A stretch of DNA of 64,000 bases from contig CABIXY010000002.1 of assembly GCA_902362805.1 (NCBI GenBank), positions 751,187 to 815,186 on the forward strand, in the 5' to 3' direction. Positions 42,955 to 51,677 of the stretch are shown here, one piece after another. Each line of letters starts with the position of its first letter. The stretch's first letter is position 1. Made by a program: the position numbers and the translations under genes. This DNA is from Eubacteriaceae bacterium. Lineage in GTDB: Bacteria; Bacillota; Clostridia; Peptostreptococcales; Anaerovoracaceae. A model generated the notes under the pieces. The model searched no databases. It saw only the letters and a program-made list of their open reading frames with translations, and had not been told where the DNA came from.

Positions 42955-43452
42955 TTATTCCAATAGAATAAGGCCAAAATAATTATGTTCTTCTTCTCGC
43001 TCTTTTAACGGTTCGATTTTGAACCCGTTGTTCCTCGCCGTCTTGAATACGTCAATCCCACAGCCTTCCATAGATGGCACCGTTTTCTTAGGGAATCGGC
43101 ATGTTTCCAGCGCACATTCTTCGCAGATGCAGCAGGGACCACTGCCAAATGCAATGGCTTTATAATAGCCATCAAGAAAGGCCTCTCTGGCTACCTCCAC
43201 AGCCAGAGGTGTAGCGCCTGTAAAACTGTCCTCATTTAAATTGAAGAGGATACCGTAATGATAGCAGTCGATGATTTCCTGGGTCTCTTTCCATGTCGGC
43301 ACGTGAGGCGGACAGCAATAACTCTTTCCATAGAAATCACAGCCGTATCTGCATTTATAGATTGTCCACGGTGCGGTTACAATGGTTGACGCATCAATCT
43401 GCGCTGCTTTTACGGCACCTGCTTTTTTTAACATATCAAAATATTTTAGCAT
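42955..43452 (-). CDS. DUF2284 metal-binding protein
   Basis: A 165-residue cytoplasmic protein rich in cysteine: CRYGCDFYGKSYCCPPH near residues 34-50 and CCICEECALETC near 107-118. This is the DUF2284 pattern, thought to hold metal or an Fe-S cluster. It is the upstream gene of a pair with the MGMT-like protein (69 bp gap). Function is unknown. Confidence 0.82.
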   Translation of the reverse strand: MLKYFDMLKKAGAVKAAQIDASTIVTAPWTIYKCRYGCDFYGKSYCCPPHVPTWKETQEIIDCYHYGILFNLNEDSFTGATPLAVEVAREAFLDGYYKAIAFGSGPCCICEECALETCRFPKKTVPSMEGCGIDVFKTARNNGFKIEPLKEREEEHNYFGLILLE

Positions 43453-43508
43453 AATATCACCTTCCTTCCTTTAAGTGTATCACATTTTTAAAAATATGTT
43501 AAACTTAT

Positions 43509-43604
43509 ATGTGCGCAGAAATCAAAGCAATCTACTATCAAAGCGACTATGACGAGAAACCCCATCTGCTTTGGAGCGCAGATACGAAAAATCAAAAGAA
43601 CTAA
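43509..43604 (+). CDS. Possible 31-aa ORF
   Basis: An ATG opens 31 codons with ordinary-looking composition (AIYYQSDYDEKPHLLWS). The ribosome binding site is weak, and no family is recognised. It lies in the 225-bp gap before the accessory secA operon. It may be a gene remnant. Confidence 0.2.
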   Translation: MCAEIKAIYYQSDYDEKPHLLWSADTKNQKN

Positions 43605-43610
43605 CATGTA

Positions 43611-43662
43611 AAAACTCTTTGTGTTCAGCTTGCTTTATGGTATACTGAACGCAAAGAGTTTT
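43611..43662 (+). promoter_or_regulatory. Long hairpin over the accessory-secA promoter
   Basis: 18-base arms AAAACTCTTTGTGTTCAG and CTGAACGCAAAGAGTTTT pair with one G-T, around a 16-base loop. A TATACT (43641-43646) with an upstream TG spans the loop and right arm and could be an extended -10. The structure thus overlaps a promoter and the first transcribed bases, so it could be an operator or an RNA control element. Confidence 0.5.
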
Positions 43663-43677
43663 AGAGCAGGTGGACAG

Positions 43678-43878
43678 ATGAAAAGGGAAAACAAAAAGAG
43701 TATACATCATATTCTCAATCTGCTGATTGCAGTCGCCTTCACAATGGCGTTTCTTTTTCCTGCCTGCATTTTCTTCTTTCCCGCCGTCATCATCACTGCA
43801 CCCTTTGTCTTTGCAATTCTAGCGGCAATCCATTCTAATTTCCTATTCTCCCTGCGAACGGTATGTAGAATCGAGTGA
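43678..43878 (+). CDS. Small membrane protein upstream of accessory secA
   Basis: A 66-residue protein: basic N-terminus (KRENKKS), then about 45 hydrophobic residues that can form two helices with short loops. The start at 43678 follows AGGTGG. It is 42 bp before the secA-like gene and in the same direction, so it is likely co-expressed and might be a membrane partner. No family recognised. Confidence 0.5.
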   Translation: MKRENKKSIHHILNLLIAVAFTMAFLFPACIFFFPAVIITAPFVFAILAAIHSNFLFSLRTVCRIE

Positions 43879-43920
43879 TTTCTCCCTTGTAAACTGACAA
43901 ATACAAAGGAGAAATAAAAA

Positions 43921-45939
43921 ATGAAAAGAATACACAAAAAATTCCTTTCCAAGGTACGGAGTTACGCTTGGAATACTTTTGACGTGCCCCGATTATCCTC
44001 AGGGCTGCGCCGAGCCGACTCTTCTGATCTGCCCCTGCTCTACAGCTACATCATCGAAATCATCAGAAGGGTCACTGGATTTTCCCTCTTCGACTCTCAG
44101 ATCATCGCAGCATACGCCATGCAGAGCGGCAAAATCGTAGAGCTTTCCACCGGCGAAGGAAAAACACTGGCTGCTGTACTAACAGCAGCGGCAGCGGCGA
44201 TACAAGGCCATAAGGTGCATATCTTTACCGTCAACGACTATCTGGCTAAGCGGGATTACAACGCTAACCAGGCGATTTACCAGCTTTGTGGTCTGACATG
44301 CGGCTATATCACCGAAAAGACGAGCGCAGCTAAGAAGAAAGCCGCCTATAAAAGCGACATACTCTATATCACAGCCAGACAGGCGGGTTTTGATTATTTG
44401 AGGAATTTCCTCTGTACAAACGACTATGACTATTTGAGAAACCCTTTCGACATGGTTCTCATCGATGAGGCAGACAGCATTTTAATCGATGAAGCAGCAA
44501 TGCCTCTGGTCATCGCTGCCAACGACAACAGCGAAGTAGTTTTCGCCGCCCAGGCGGATTCTTTTCTCAGAGAACTTGATGATGATTGTCTCGATGGAAC
44601 CACCCTCGCTCTCACAGACGAGGGCATCAGCAAAGCAGAAGTCTTTTTCAAGACTGACAACTTATATGCTCTGGAAAACGTCACTTTATTGACTGCTATA
44701 AATGATGCCATAGAAGCCCATTACAAGCTGAAGCGAAATGTGGATTACATCGTCAAGGGTGATACGATCGCCGTTATCGATCAGGGGACAGGACGCACAC
44801 CGCACCATCGCAGGTTTCCCGCTCAGCTTCATCTGGCAGTGGAATTAAAAGAAAAGCTGAATCCCGGGCAAACGACCTCGATCTGCAACACCATGCCTCT
44901 CCGCTTTTTCATCATGCAATATGATAAAGTCTGCGGAATGACTGGAACCGCAGCCGATGCAAAGAAAGCCCTGGCGCTTTCCTATAACTTGAAAGTAGAA
45001 GTCATCCCGCCCCATCTTCCCTGCATTCGCAAAGATCTGCCGGATCAAATCTTCGATACAGATGCTGAGAGAAATATGGCACTCCTGCGAGAAATCGCAG
45101 CCTGCCGGGACAAAGGACAGCCTGTCTTAGTCGGCACCCAGAGCGTGGAAGAATCAGAAAACATCTGCGTGTCGCTCCAAGAAAAGAATATCTATTGTCA
45201 TGTGCTCAACGCCCGCAACGACGAACAGGAAGCTGCGATTATAAAAAAAGCAGGCAGAGCCTTTGCAGTCACCATATCTACCAATATGGCAGGGCGCGGT
45301 GTGGACATCAAATTAGATGAAACTGCCAAGGCCGCCGGGGGTCTATATGTCATGGGACTCGGTATCAACCAAAGCCGACGCATCGACAGGCAGCTTTGCG
45401 GCCGCAGCGGCAGACAGGGGGATCCGGGAATGAGCAGATTCTTCATCAGCTTAGAAGACCCCAGGCTGAAGGCGGCGCCTGACATAAATCCGCGGCAGGC
45501 ACAACGTATACTGGAGGGGAAAACAGCAGAATTTCGGTATATACTAGATAAATATTCTCACATACAGGAACTGCACAGGCAGCAGATTACAGAATATCGG
45601 GATCATCTGCTCTTCTCTGCGCCCTCAGAACGTCAGCAGATTTCCCTGTACTTTATAAATCAGCACTGGAGCGACTACCTTTGTACGATGGAAAATATCA
45701 GAAACAGCATTCATCTGGTCCTCCTCGGCGGACAAACCCCCTTGGATGAATACAACAAGGCTGCATCAAAGGCTTATCAGGAAATGATGAAAGATATCGC
45801 TGATGATATTGATACTTTTGCGGAAAGCGCAATTCCCGACAGGCTGAAGCTCCCAAAGCTGGGAAGACCAGCTGCAACTTACAGTTACCAAATCGACGAA
45901 AGCCACAGCCAGTTCGCAAAAGGCCGCAGACGACGCTGA
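43921..45939 (+). CDS. Accessory SecA-type preprotein translocase ATPase
   Basis: A 672-residue SecA-like motor. Walker A STGEGKT is at residues 76-82, the DEAD-like LIDEADSILIDEA follows near 180, the second ATPase domain has TNMAGRGVDIKL and QLCGRSGRQGDPG. Housekeeping SecA is usually 800-900 residues; here the preprotein-crosslinking region is shortened and the C-terminal zinc/SecB domain is absent, ending in KGRRRR. The family in Gram-positives exports a special substrate (SecA2). No SecY2 or glycoprotein genes are nearby; only a small membrane protein precedes it. Key motifs appear intact. Confidence 0.8.
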   Translation: MKRIHKKFLSKVRSYAWNTFDVPRLSSGLRRADSSDLPLLYSYIIEIIRRVTGFSLFDSQIIAAYAMQSGKIVELSTGEGKTLAAVLTAAAAAIQGHKVHIFTVNDYLAKRDYNANQAIYQLCGLTCGYITEKTSAAKKKAAYKSDILYITARQAGFDYLRNFLCTNDYDYLRNPFDMVLIDEADSILIDEAAMPLVIAANDNSEVVFAAQADSFLRELDDDCLDGTTLALTDEGISKAEVFFKTDNLYALENVTLLTAINDAIEAHYKLKRNVDYIVKGDTIAVIDQGTGRTPHHRRFPAQLHLAVELKEKLNPGQTTSICNTMPLRFFIMQYDKVCGMTGTAADAKKALALSYNLKVEVIPPHLPCIRKDLPDQIFDTDAERNMALLREIAACRDKGQPVLVGTQSVEESENICVSLQEKNIYCHVLNARNDEQEAAIIKKAGRAFAVTISTNMAGRGVDIKLDETAKAAGGLYVMGLGINQSRRIDRQLCGRSGRQGDPGMSRFFISLEDPRLKAAPDINPRQAQRILEGKTAEFRYILDKYSHIQELHRQQITEYRDHLLFSAPSERQQISLYFINQHWSDYLCTMENIRNSIHLVLLGGQTPLDEYNKAASKAYQEMMKDIADDIDTFAESAIPDRLKLPKLGRPAATYSYQIDESHSQFAKGRRRR

Positions 45940-46054
45940 AGACACTGCCGTGCCAAAAAACTTATGTTTTTATTGCGAATTGTCGGTTTACTACACCAAA
46001 AAGATATATTACAATAGTATACGACACATTAAACTAAAGAGGCGATTTTTAATT

Positions 46055-46828
46055 ATGCAAAACAAGAAAAACTATTTACAAGGACTAAGAGATGGAACTC
46101 CGATTTCTCTGGGATATTTTGCTGTAGGATTCACCTTAGGCATCGCTGCCAAAGCCATGGGACTGACAGCTTTTCAAGCGGGACTGATGTCTGCGACTAT
46201 GCACGCGTCTGCTGGCGAATTTGCAGTGCTCACTGTCATCGCAGGACAATCGGGATATCTATCTATGATTATCACGCAGCTGGTCATCAATATGCGCTAT
46301 TTTTTGATGGCCTGTTCTCTATCACAGAAAATCGACAGGGATACTTCTCTGCCAAAGCGACTCCTTCTGGGCTACTTTGTTACAGATGAGATCTTCGGTA
46401 TCTCTGTATCAAAAAAAGAACCGCTGAATCCATTTTATAACTTTGGTGCGGCCACCATCGCATCCCCCGGATGGATCCTCGGCACAGTACTCGGCGCCGC
46501 TATCGGAAACATATTGCCTGGCAGCTTATCCAGTGCCTTGAGCGTGGCGCTCTATGGCATGTTTCTGGCAGTCGTCATTCCTCCATCAAAGAAGGACAAG
46601 ACCATTGCCGCAGTCGTGGTGATTTCCATGATTGGCAGCCTGGGATTTTCCATGATGCCTGTTGTCAAAGATTTTGCAGCCAGCACCCGAATCATCATTT
46701 TGACCATCGTCATCGCATCGATTGCGGCCATCGTTCGTCCTGTAGATGACAGACAGCTGGACGAGGCAGAAACACACGAAGAACTTGGGCAGAAATTGGA
46801 GGAAGATGAAGAGGAGGTGCGTCAGTGA
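46055..46828 (+). CDS. azlC: AzlC family branched-chain amino acid exporter, large subunit
   Basis: A 257-residue membrane protein with AzlC features: GxPISLGYFAVGFTLGIAAKAMGL near the start and the GEFAVL and NMRYFLMACSLS motifs. With AzlD it exports branched-chain amino acids. The ATG at 46055 is chosen; an upstream 35-residue extension would be charged and unlike the family. The C-terminal 30 residues are very acidic. The stop overlaps azlD. Confidence 0.9.
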   Translation: MQNKKNYLQGLRDGTPISLGYFAVGFTLGIAAKAMGLTAFQAGLMSATMHASAGEFAVLTVIAGQSGYLSMIITQLVINMRYFLMACSLSQKIDRDTSLPKRLLLGYFVTDEIFGISVSKKEPLNPFYNFGAATIASPGWILGTVLGAAIGNILPGSLSSALSVALYGMFLAVVIPPSKKDKTIAAVVVISMIGSLGFSMMPVVKDFAASTRIIILTIVIASIAAIVRPVDDRQLDEAETHEELGQKLEEDEEEVRQ

Positions 46829-47133
46829 GCAATAATACCTATATCTACTTGCTGGTCGCGGCTCTGACCATCTTTGCCATTCGCGCTTTGCCGCTTACTT
46901 TGATACAGAAAGAAATAAAGAACCGCTTTATTCGTTCTTTCCTCTATTATGTACCTTACGTAACCCTCTCCGTCATGACCTTTCCGGCTATCATCTCAGC
47001 TACGAGCAGTTGGATTTCAGGAACCGTCGCTTTTGTCACCGCAGTCATTGTGGCATGGATTGACGGGAACCTGTTCAAGGTGGCCTTGTCCTCCTGCATA
47101 GCAGTCTATGCAGTGGAAGCTTTCTTTTTATAA
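46825..47133 (+). CDS. azlD: AzlD family protein, small exporter subunit
   Basis: A 102-residue protein with three or four helices and the AzlD start (FAIRALPLTL). It uses a GTG start within the azlC stop region (GTGA overlap), with GAGGAGG upstream, so it is translationally coupled to azlC. It forms the AzlCD exporter. Confidence 0.88.
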   Translation: MSNNTYIYLLVAALTIFAIRALPLTLIQKEIKNRFIRSFLYYVPYVTLSVMTFPAIISATSSWISGTVAFVTAVIVAWIDGNLFKVALSSCIAVYAVEAFFL

Positions 47134-47166
47134 CATACGGAAATATCGTCTGAAGAAGGTACATTT

Positions 47167-47218
47167 AAAAAAGGTTCAGAACCTTTGGTAATTTTACCAA
47201 AAGGACTGAACCTTTTTT
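47167..47218 (+). terminator. Terminator after azlCD (bidirectional)
   Basis: AAAAAAGGTTCAG / CTGAACCTTTTTT 13-bp stem with an inner stem CCTTTGGTAA/TTACCAAAAGG and T-runs on both strands. It also serves the convergent gene ending at 47247. Confidence 0.85.
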
Positions 47219-47246
47219 GTTATCCGATCAATGGTCGAGAAGGATA

Positions 47247-47717
47247 TTATTTTGAAAACTTTGATTTCTCGTAGTTGTACGCAACGCTTGTACCGACGAC
47301 GACATCCTCTATTTTCTCAATGATGAGCCAGTCATCCATGTTCCCCTGATGGTCAAAGTCCATCGGTTCTATAGCTTGTACATTTTCAAATTCAACGAGA
47401 CAGAGACATTTCTTGTGCCAACGGTTTTTCTGTTTCTCTGTCAGCGCCAGCTTAGGCTGATTTTCTTCAAGAACCGCAGTAATCTTCTCATCGGCCAGCT
47501 TGATATAATTCTTTACATCTTTTACCTTTGCAGAAGCTGTAATTTTCAAGCTTCCTTTCTCCATGAAGTAAAGTGTCTCGTCAGGAAAGACTCTGCTGTG
47601 AGGAATCTTTCTTCCTGCTGCACCCCGTACTACCATGGTTTTTGTTCCTTCCAGAATTTTGTCCAGAACTCGTTCCCCTTTTTTCCCTGCATTATCACAA
47701 TAAACTAAATGAACCAT
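47247..47717 (-). CDS. ASCH/PUA-like domain protein
   Basis: A 156-residue soluble protein beginning MVHLVYCDNAGKKGERVLDKILEGTKTMVVRGAAGRK. The pattern of a K-x-K-T-x-x-x-R start strand and a late VEFENVQAIEP strand is like the ASCH/PUA superfamily, which binds RNA or modified bases. It lies 6 bp after an AraC-type regulator gene on the same strand. The role is unknown. Confidence 0.6.
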   Translation of the reverse strand: MVHLVYCDNAGKKGERVLDKILEGTKTMVVRGAAGRKIPHSRVFPDETLYFMEKGSLKITASAKVKDVKNYIKLADEKITAVLEENQPKLALTEKQKNRWHKKCLCLVEFENVQAIEPMDFDHQGNMDDWLIIEKIEDVVVGTSVAYNYEKSKFSK

Positions 47718-47723
47718 TATTTA

Positions 47724-48587
47724 TTACTCCTCTTCTATAATCGGTATCCATATCTGACTTAGATAGTCGTCAGCATATGGATTCCCGTCGCTATACCACT
47801 CAATTTCGGGGAGAGATTCATGGCGAAAGGGATATTTTACAACCCACTCCTGTTCCAAATACCTCCATCCTTGCTGGATGGCCGCCGGTACACTGCCTCT
47901 GCAGTCAAATACAGCCCAGGTGCTTTCTGGCAGAATCTTTGCTGCAAAATCACTGGGAATCTCGCATTCTGAAACAGCCATAATGGAATACTGTCCTTCT
48001 TTAGAACCTTCTCCACAGGATTCAAAGAGACCGAACAGCCCCTTGGGATTCCGCTGATCCATCGCAATCATCTTTGAAAAGCTGCCGTCCCTTTGGCATG
48101 CGTTCCAAAACCCAGGTATCTTTGTAACATTCTGCTCATCGTCGCTTGTAATTGTGATGCTTTTACCGACCAGGCGCATTGCCGGCATCCGTCTGATTTC
48201 CCATACATACTGCTGCTGGGAAAGGAGCCGCATCTTCGGAAAAACTCGCAAGCTGGACCCTGAGGTTCTGGCTTCCTTAGGTGAAACGCCGTGGAACTGC
48301 TGAAATGCCCTGGTAAAGGATGTAGGTGAATCGTATCCGTATTTATAGCTTAAATCGATGATTTTGATATCACTGCTCTGCAGGTCATAACCTGCTAAAG
48401 TCATCTTTCGAAAGCGAAGATATTCGGCAAAACTGATTCCAGTAGTATATGAAAATACTTTCAGGAAAAATGAACCGGAGCAGCCAGCCATGCGCTGGAT
48501 TTCCGTCATATCAATCTTCTCCTGCGTTCTCTGCAGATGCTGCTCCACATAGTCGATGATCGCCTGCAGTCTTTCATTCCATTTCAT
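47724..48587 (-). CDS. AraC family regulator with GyrI-like effector domain
   Basis: A 287-residue regulator. The N-terminal AraC DNA-binding domain has two helix-turn-helix units (residues about 8-108) with YGYDSPTSFTRAFQQFHGVSPKEAR. The C-terminal domain (about 120-287) is of the GyrI-like small-molecule-binding type (RRMPAMRLVGKSI). This combination is common in multidrug or stress sensing. It is likely co-transcribed with the ASCH-like gene. Confidence 0.9.
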   Translation of the reverse strand: MKWNERLQAIIDYVEQHLQRTQEKIDMTEIQRMAGCSGSFFLKVFSYTTGISFAEYLRFRKMTLAGYDLQSSDIKIIDLSYKYGYDSPTSFTRAFQQFHGVSPKEARTSGSSLRVFPKMRLLSQQQYVWEIRRMPAMRLVGKSITITSDDEQNVTKIPGFWNACQRDGSFSKMIAMDQRNPKGLFGLFESCGEGSKEGQYSIMAVSECEIPSDFAAKILPESTWAVFDCRGSVPAAIQQGWRYLEQEWVVKYPFRHESLPEIEWYSDGNPYADDYLSQIWIPIIEEE

Positions 48588-48682
48588 GGTCTTTCCCCTT
48601 TTTTCATGATATTTTATTTTATCATAGATAAAGAAGTTTTACCTCTCATTTTATGTACTGTCTGGATAGCAATTGATGGAAA

Positions 48683-49873
48683 CTACAGCGTGATTCCGTT
48701 CTTTTCGGCAGCTTTTTTCCAGCCGCACTCTCCAGCTATTTTGTAGGCAATTCTCGGTAAATTGACGGTGGTAAAAACGCATCCATACTCTGCCTGCTGT
48801 TCTATTTTCTGTGCTAGCGCCGAAAGATGTTTTCCATAGTTTTTCTTCGGTCCATGTCCCGGCGGTACATCTTTGATGGAATGCCACATACCGCCTGCTC
48901 CGACACCGAGACCGCCGCAAAATGAAAAGCCGCAGCGTACGCACCAGTTTTCCATCATTTTCATGGCAGTCTGCGTCTGCTCTCCCTCGTAAAATCCGCA
49001 ATTGATGATGACGTAGACAGATTTAGGCAGCATTTTATCTGCAAAAAAGTCTTCGGCATCCGTCAGGCACCGTAACAGGTGGCTGGGAATACCGTCTACA
49101 TATAAGGGCAGAGAGAAGACCAGGGTTTCTGATTCTGCAAGAGTCTGCAGCGTATTTTCCTCTAATCCGTTCCCCGAAAAGTGAAGTTCTGTCACTATCT
49201 TGTCTTTAGGTAAAAAAGCACTTAACTCTTCTAACATTTTTCCCGAAGTGCTGTACTTCTTCTTTGGGCTGCCGCTGATTAAAGCAATGGCCGCTTCCTC
49301 CTGCTTGCTCAGAGGCGAATGTACGTCCCTCTTTTGCGGACCGCAGATTGTCTTTTCCTGACGAATGCACTCTTCAGACAAAATTTGACGGACTTCCACG
49401 GCATTTGTGCAAAATACAGTCTCCACTGGAGCTGCATCAAAGTTCACAGCCATGGCTTCGACCCATGCTCCAGCTGATTCTTTTTCAGCTTCCGAAAGAT
49501 CATCTCCATAGAATATGACTTTCATCATGATATGCTGCGGAAATCTCTGCTTATGATGCATCTGCCCGTCTTTAATCACAAAATCAGGATGCAGATACGG
49601 AATGCTCCGGTCCAGAACATTTTTAACGAAAGCAGACGGACCTCCATAAGTGCATTTGCTGATTAGAACCAGTTCATCACATGCCGCCAGTTTTTCCGCC
49701 ATATGTTCATAACCATCCTTTAATACGCATTCCATGGGACTTTTAATCCAGCATGTAAAACATCCGATACAATTTCTGATGGCGCCGCTGGCCTCTACGA
49801 CTTCATCGTAATTCTCTACTGCCGCAAATCCCGGCGGCAAGTCGTGTATCAACAATCTACTTTTGTTCATCAT
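48683..49873 (-). CDS. Tandem flavodoxin-like NAD(P)H-dependent oxidoreductase
   Basis: A 396-residue protein with two FMN-reductase/flavodoxin-like domains. The first (residues about 1-140) has CIGCFTCWIKSP, the paired cysteines common in the NAD(P)H-dependent FMN reductase family. The second starts near residue 196 with LISGSPKKKYSTSGK, a phosphate-binding loop. Substrate unknown. Its start overlaps the end of the methyltransferase gene by 4 bp. Confidence 0.75.
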   Translation of the reverse strand: MMNKSRLLIHDLPPGFAAVENYDEVVEASGAIRNCIGCFTCWIKSPMECVLKDGYEHMAEKLAACDELVLISKCTYGGPSAFVKNVLDRSIPYLHPDFVIKDGQMHHKQRFPQHIMMKVIFYGDDLSEAEKESAGAWVEAMAVNFDAAPVETVFCTNAVEVRQILSEECIRQEKTICGPQKRDVHSPLSKQEEAAIALISGSPKKKYSTSGKMLEELSAFLPKDKIVTELHFSGNGLEENTLQTLAESETLVFSLPLYVDGIPSHLLRCLTDAEDFFADKMLPKSVYVIINCGFYEGEQTQTAMKMMENWCVRCGFSFCGGLGVGAGGMWHSIKDVPPGHGPKKNYGKHLSALAQKIEQQAEYGCVFTTVNLPRIAYKIAGECGWKKAAEKNGITL

Positions 49874-50472
49874 TCATCCCTCTTTCTCGCCTGAAATATA
49901 AAAGCTTTATAGTTCAGCCGTTTCCATTTCAGTATATCAAATCCGCCGCTTCGAAACAACGGGAGAATATCGTTTTTTCCGTAAATCCAAACATCGCCCG
50001 AGTTTGCCCATTGGATTGCCCAATTAAAGAATCTTCGAAACAGTGGAAAAGTCGGATCTCCTAAGATCAAAGCACCGCCCGGTCGCAGCACTCGATTCAT
50101 CTCTGAAATCGCTTTTTCGGGCTCCTCATAATGGTGAAATGACGCATTGCAGATTAATATGTCAAAACTCTCATCAGCAAAGGGCAAACTGACCACATCC
50201 GCCAATTTGAGTACCACTTTTTTTGAAACTCTCTTTTCTGCTTCCTTTATCATCTCGCTTGACAGGTCTACTCCGTAATAATGCCCAGGGCGCTGCGCTT
50301 CCAACATCTTTATGATGTTTCCGTTTCCACAGCCGATATCCAAAATGTTTTTCCCGGGCAGTTCTTTCACCTGTCCAACAATTTCAGGATACATACATCT
50401 GACAAAACGCCCATCGTGGCCTTCATCATACTCTTTTGCTGTACGATCAAAATATTCTCTTGAATTCATCAT
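49870..50472 (-). CDS. Class I SAM-dependent methyltransferase
   Basis: A 200-residue methyltransferase with motif I NILDIGCGNGN near residue 39, the YGVDLS acidic strand near 71, and ICNASFHHY near 108. The substrate cannot be inferred. It is between a TetR gene and the tandem flavodoxin gene on the same strand; the three may form a regulated set. Confidence 0.85.
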   Translation of the reverse strand: MMNSREYFDRTAKEYDEGHDGRFVRCMYPEIVGQVKELPGKNILDIGCGNGNIIKMLEAQRPGHYYGVDLSSEMIKEAEKRVSKKVVLKLADVVSLPFADESFDILICNASFHHYEEPEKAISEMNRVLRPGGALILGDPTFPLFRRFFNWAIQWANSGDVWIYGKNDILPLFRSGGFDILKWKRLNYKAFIFQARKRDE

Positions 50473-50526
50473 TTCACCTCATTAAATTTCTTTTATTGAC
50501 TTATATTCAATCATTGTTTCAAAGAA

Positions 50527-50548
50527 AACCCGTCTAAGTTGACGGGTT
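50527..50548 (-). terminator. Hairpin at the end of the TetR gene
   Basis: AACCCGTC-TAAGTT-GACGGGTT overlaps the stop codon at 50547 and is followed on the minus strand by TTCTTTG. It would separate tetR from the methyltransferase operon. Confidence 0.6.
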
Positions 50549-51116
50549 AATTTAAGACTTTGATAATGAGTTGACGCACGATTTGAAAACGGGCTTCTAA
50601 AGAAAGGCTCTGGTCGTTGATAATGGCCATTTGACCGCCGACGATAAATTTTGCCGCGGCGGAGGAATCAAGCACGTGGATTTCTCCCCTGTCCTGCAAA
50701 ACCCTCAGATAATTTTCTATATAAGGTGTCACTTTCCTTGCCATCGCCGTATCCAGTTGTGCATGGAAAAACTCATTTCCTTCTTTGTGAAAAAAGCTGG
50801 CATAAGTATAGGCTCCAGTGGTCTCCGCCTGCTGCCATACCTGCCAGAGCCGAGCCATACAAGCATCAGGGGTCAAATCTGTCTGCTTAAATACCTCGAT
50901 GAACTCCCGGCTGCAAGTCTCTGCATACTGGTTGACCGCCGTTTCGTAGAGCACTTGTTTATTCGGGAAGTAATGATAACAAAGGCCTGTAGCTACGCCC
51001 ACTGCCTGAGCAATATCCTTCATAGTCACAGCCTCGAAACCTTTCTCAGAAAAAATTCCCATAGCTGCATCTATAATTTCCTGTTTTCTTACTTCTGGAT
51101 CCTTTGATATACGCAC
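50547..51116 (-). CDS. TetR/AcrR family regulator
   Basis: A 189-residue regulator with an N-terminal TetR helix-turn-helix (IFSEKGFEAVTMKDIAQAVGVATGLCYHYFPNK, residues about 16-50 in part) and a helical ligand domain. Ligand unknown. It is upstream of the methyltransferase-flavodoxin pair, which it may control, and close to the broken membrane-protein gene. Confidence 0.88.
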   Translation of the reverse strand: MRISKDPEVRKQEIIDAAMGIFSEKGFEAVTMKDIAQAVGVATGLCYHYFPNKQVLYETAVNQYAETCSREFIEVFKQTDLTPDACMARLWQVWQQAETTGAYTYASFFHKEGNEFFHAQLDTAMARKVTPYIENYLRVLQDRGEIHVLDSSAAAKFIVGGQMAIINDQSLSLEARFQIVRQLIIKVLN

Positions 51117-51159
51117 TTTATCACCTCACAACTTATGTTACACCTTCATTGAATATTTG

Positions 51160-51418
51160 TCAACGAGATAATTCTTCGTGATGCTGCACATGGATGCCGA
51201 TATGTCCCACCCCTAGAACAACGGCAGCAAGAATTAGCCAGATCACTTTACCATAGAGTCCCAGCAGCAGGAATGCAGCTACAGGCAATGTCGCTCCCGC
51301 CAAAGGAATCCCCAGTATTATAACCTGCTGGCTGATGTTTCGTCCAGATCAAATTGGGGATTGTCAGCATAGCTAGATATATGGCTCCTACATAAGAGAA
51401 CCCGAAGTGTCCCATCAT
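51160..51418 (-). pseudogene. Broken small membrane protein gene with internal deletion
   Basis: A start at 51418 with GAGGAG upstream reads MMGHFGFSYVGAIYLAM and PNLIWTKHQPAGY, an N-terminus I associate with a Firmicutes membrane protein family of about 180-200 residues. Near 51320 the sense switches to another frame that reads PLAGATLPVAAFLLLGLYGK and LAAVVLGVGHIGIHVQHHEEL to a stop at 51160. A deletion of roughly half the gene with a frame change explains this. Remaining DNA 51419-51618 shows no gene. Confidence 0.55.
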
Positions 51419-51618
51419 TTCTCCTCGCCTTCTTTCAATAATTTTTTCGTTTCGTCACATTATTTTAAATGGACCTCATAAGACCTCCGCCCAAACACGA
51501 CTGTAAGCAAGTAATACCTATGAGTCGCAAAAAGTGTTGATATGTGTTCGTGCCGTTTCCTGCCCGCCTTCGTTGGCAAAGAATATCTTTTTCTTCATAA
51601 CTGTGGTAAAATAAAAAT

Positions 51619-51656
51619 ATGGTTCCCTGTAATTTGCTCTACAAATTGCCGGAACA
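51619..51656 (+). repeat. Modular hairpin repeat, solo A module
   Basis: ATGGTTCC...GGAAC arms (51621-51626, 51651-51655) around AATTTG (51631-51636) and CAAATT (51642-51647) match the A module of the larger repeats. TTATGC and further modules are missing. It lies 10-15 bp before the ribosome binding site of the next gene. Confidence 0.55.
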
Positions 51657-51677
51657 TCTCAACAGGAGGTTACAGAA

